Below are positions 5,483 to 6,512 of a DNA stretch of 6,512 nucleotides, in pieces. Position 1 is the first letter of the stretch. Each line of letters starts with the position of its first letter. The stretch comes from an uncultured Eubacteriaceae bacterium (GTDB lineage Bacteria > Bacillota > Clostridia > Eubacteriales > UBA1433), in the NCBI GenBank assembly GCA_937880125.1, contig CALFLU010000026.1:1-6512 (forward strand), written 5' to 3'. The translations under genes were made by a program, and so were the position numbers. The notes under the pieces were generated by a model that worked only from the letters and a program-made list of their open reading frames with translations, searched no databases and was not told the DNA's origin.

Positions 5483-6127
5483 ATGGACAAAGTTGGGAAA
5501 GTGGATCAGCTGTATAAAACCATTAAGCATCGTATTATACATGTGGAATATATGCCCGGAGAAGTGCTGAACGAAAGCCTGCTGGCAAGCGAATTCGGTG
5601 TAAGCAGAACCCCGGTACGTGAGGCGCTGCGAAGATTGCAGCAGGAAAAATGGATTGCCTCCTTGCCGAAAATAGGCATGCAAGTGGTGGTTTTTGATAT
5701 CAACCAACTGCGAGATTTATTCAATGCCAAGGAAGCACTCGAAACAATGGTAATAAGACTTGCCGTTGACAGTGCAACAAAGAATGACATTGATCACTTA
5801 AAAGAAATTTTGGCGGAAATGGAAAAAATTGATTTTGAAGATGTTCAAGAAGTCATGCGCCATGACGATATTTGGCATCATGCGGTCTGGTCCATAGCGG
5901 ACAATGAAATAATCAATATTTATATTGAAGACTTGCAATACAGGTTGTTTAGAGGTTGGGTGTATACGGGACGGCGCGTGAAGAAAAACACGGACAATCG
6001 CGAACTGTTTCGAATCCTGAAAAAGACGGTGGAAGCCATTGAAACAGGCGACAAAGAATTGGCGGAACAGGCAATTAAGGATCATGTGGAGTTTCATCGG
6101 GACGATTTGCGTCAAGGGTTGATATGA
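5483..6127 (+). CDS. GntR-family transcriptional regulator, FadR/FCD subfamily
   Basis: The product has 214 residues, usual for the subfamily. Residues 7-71 form the winged helix-turn-helix: LYKTIKHRIIHVEYMPGEVLNE, then LASEFGVSRTPVREALRRLQQEKWI (34-58), the GntR hallmark, and a wing ending VVVFDI. Residues 75-212 form the all-helical FCD ligand domain. FCD proteins usually bind a metal through Asp, His, His, His. Asp128 and His132 (in DDIWHHAV) and His201 (in AIKDHVEFH) are present, but the expected middle histidine before AIETGD aligns with Leu179 or close to it, so the site may be altered. Members sense small organic acids, sugar acids or amino acids; the effector here is unknown. The start has only a modest ribosome binding site (CGGGGA at 5470-5475). 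No neighbouring catabolic genes reveal the target. Confidence 0.88.
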   Translation: MDKVGKVDQLYKTIKHRIIHVEYMPGEVLNESLLASEFGVSRTPVREALRRLQQEKWIASLPKIGMQVVVFDINQLRDLFNAKEALETMVIRLAVDSATKNDIDHLKEILAEMEKIDFEDVQEVMRHDDIWHHAVWSIADNEIINIYIEDLQYRLFRGWVYTGRRVKKNTDNRELFRILKKTVEAIETGDKELAEQAIKDHVEFHRDDLRQGLI

Positions 6128-6188
6128 AGTAATATTGCTGACAGACAGATGAGAATCTTGCTACCAAGCGAATATAAGTGAAAATAAT

Positions 6189-6217
6189 TTGTTTTTTTTG
6201 AAATTATGTATTATACT
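6189..6217 (+). promoter_or_regulatory. Likely promoter for secG
   Basis: TTGTTT (6189-6194) and TATACT (6212-6217) are 17 bases apart, with an expected start near 6224 and a 25-base leader. An alternative in the same stretch is TTGAAA (6198-6203) with TATAGT (6220-6225) at 16 bases. Either way, secG appears to have its own promoter in the 121-base gap after the GntR gene, in which no terminator was seen. Confidence 0.55.
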
Positions 6218-6248
6218 ATTATAGTTAATTGTTTTTTGGAGGAAAAAG

Positions 6249-6476
6249 ATGACAACTTTTTTAGTGGGTCTTGTAATTGGTGCGGGGTTGATATTGATTG
6301 CCAGCATTTTGCTGCAACCGGGCAAAAGCGCGGGGCTGGGCGAAATCGGCGGCGGTGCCGAAGCGCTTTTCGGTAAAAAGAAAGCGCGCGGTTTTGAAGC
6401 GAAATTGGAGTTATTGACAAAAATATCGGCAGTGGTGTTTATGGCGGCACTGTTATTGTATAATTATTTGGTTTAA
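6249..6476 (+). CDS. secG: Preprotein translocase subunit SecG
   Basis: SecG is the small accessory subunit of the SecYEG channel in the cytoplasmic membrane and aids protein export driven by SecA. The product has 75 residues, the normal Gram-positive length. There are two membrane helices (about 3-22 and 55-73) joined by a cytoplasmic loop carrying the family signature: LLQPGKSAGLGEIGGGAEALFG (21-42), then the basic KKKARGFEAKLELLTKIS. The start is fixed by the strong ribosome binding site GGAGG at 6238-6242, 6 bases before the ATG. In many Clostridia secG precedes rnr, smpB and the tmRNA gene; that part would lie beyond the window. After the stop, only 36 A-rich bases remain. Confidence 0.95.
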   Translation: MTTFLVGLVIGAGLILIASILLQPGKSAGLGEIGGGAEALFGKKKARGFEAKLELLTKISAVVFMAALLLYNYLV

Positions 6477-6512
6477 AAAAGTATATCAAGATAAAAAAAT
6501 CAAACGTCTGGG

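Noticed and set aside
6149..6181. Ten-codon frame between the GntR gene and secG
   Set aside because: It has no ribosome binding site and is too short to distinguish from chance.
6477..6512. Start of a terminator or tmRNA-region feature after secG
   Set aside because: The A-rich run and the GTCTGGG end could be the left arm of a hairpin, but the partner would lie outside the window, so nothing can be claimed.
1..6512. CRISPR arrays, insertion sequences, rRNA/tRNA genes, phage or defence genes
   Set aside because: No spaced direct repeats, transposase motifs, terminal inverted repeats or cloverleaf-like sequences were seen. All larger frames are explained by the listed genes.

Overview
The window looks like ordinary chromosomal DNA from a moderately low-GC Gram-positive anaerobe, most likely a member of Clostridia. 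The grounds are strong GGAGG-type ribosome binding sites, A/T-rich spacers with sigma-A-like promoters, a clostridial-style surface protein with a C-terminal membrane module, an EpsC-type serine acetyltransferase, a UPF0316 protein, an HD-type CCA-adding enzyme and a Gram-positive-type SecG. The genus cannot be fixed from the sequence. All large genes are on the + strand.

Left part (1-2181). The window opens inside a surface protein. What remains is the end of one Ig/MBG-like repeat, a complete MBG-like repeat, a Pro/Thr-rich stalk and a three-helix membrane module. It ends at a long hairpin terminator (838-881). The -10 box of an excellent promoter (TTGATA-N17-TATAAT) lies at the tip of that same hairpin and should drive the next gene. 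That gene encodes a SARP/BTAD-type regulator whose C-terminus looks like a degenerate GGDEF domain. It is closed by a second clean terminator (2158-2181).

Intergenic stretch 2124-2468. This 345-base stretch is not empty. It holds the terminator, an apparent 34-residue single-helix membrane peptide gene on the - strand (2201-2305), and two promoters firing in opposite directions, one for the peptide and one for cysE.

Middle and right part (2469-6127). A serine O-acetyltransferase, a UPF0316 membrane protein, a CCA tRNA nucleotidyltransferase, a possible 36-codon-class small ORF and a GntR/FCD regulator follow one another. No intrinsic terminator was seen between them, so they may be co-transcribed. 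An internal promoter (5393-5421) and a 20-bp near-perfect inverted repeat at its expected start site (5426-5445) suggest that the GntR gene also has its own, possibly autoregulated, transcription.

End (6128-6512). secG has its own promoter and a strong ribosome binding site, and the window ends 36 bases after it.

Functionally this is a mix of cell-surface display, cysteine synthesis, tRNA maturation, protein export and two regulators, with no single pathway linking them. I did not find a clearly new multi-gene system. The items most worth a second look are the promoter nested in a terminator, the BTAD plus degenerate-GGDEF regulator beside the surface protein, the two unlisted small ORFs, and the palindrome in front of the GntR gene.
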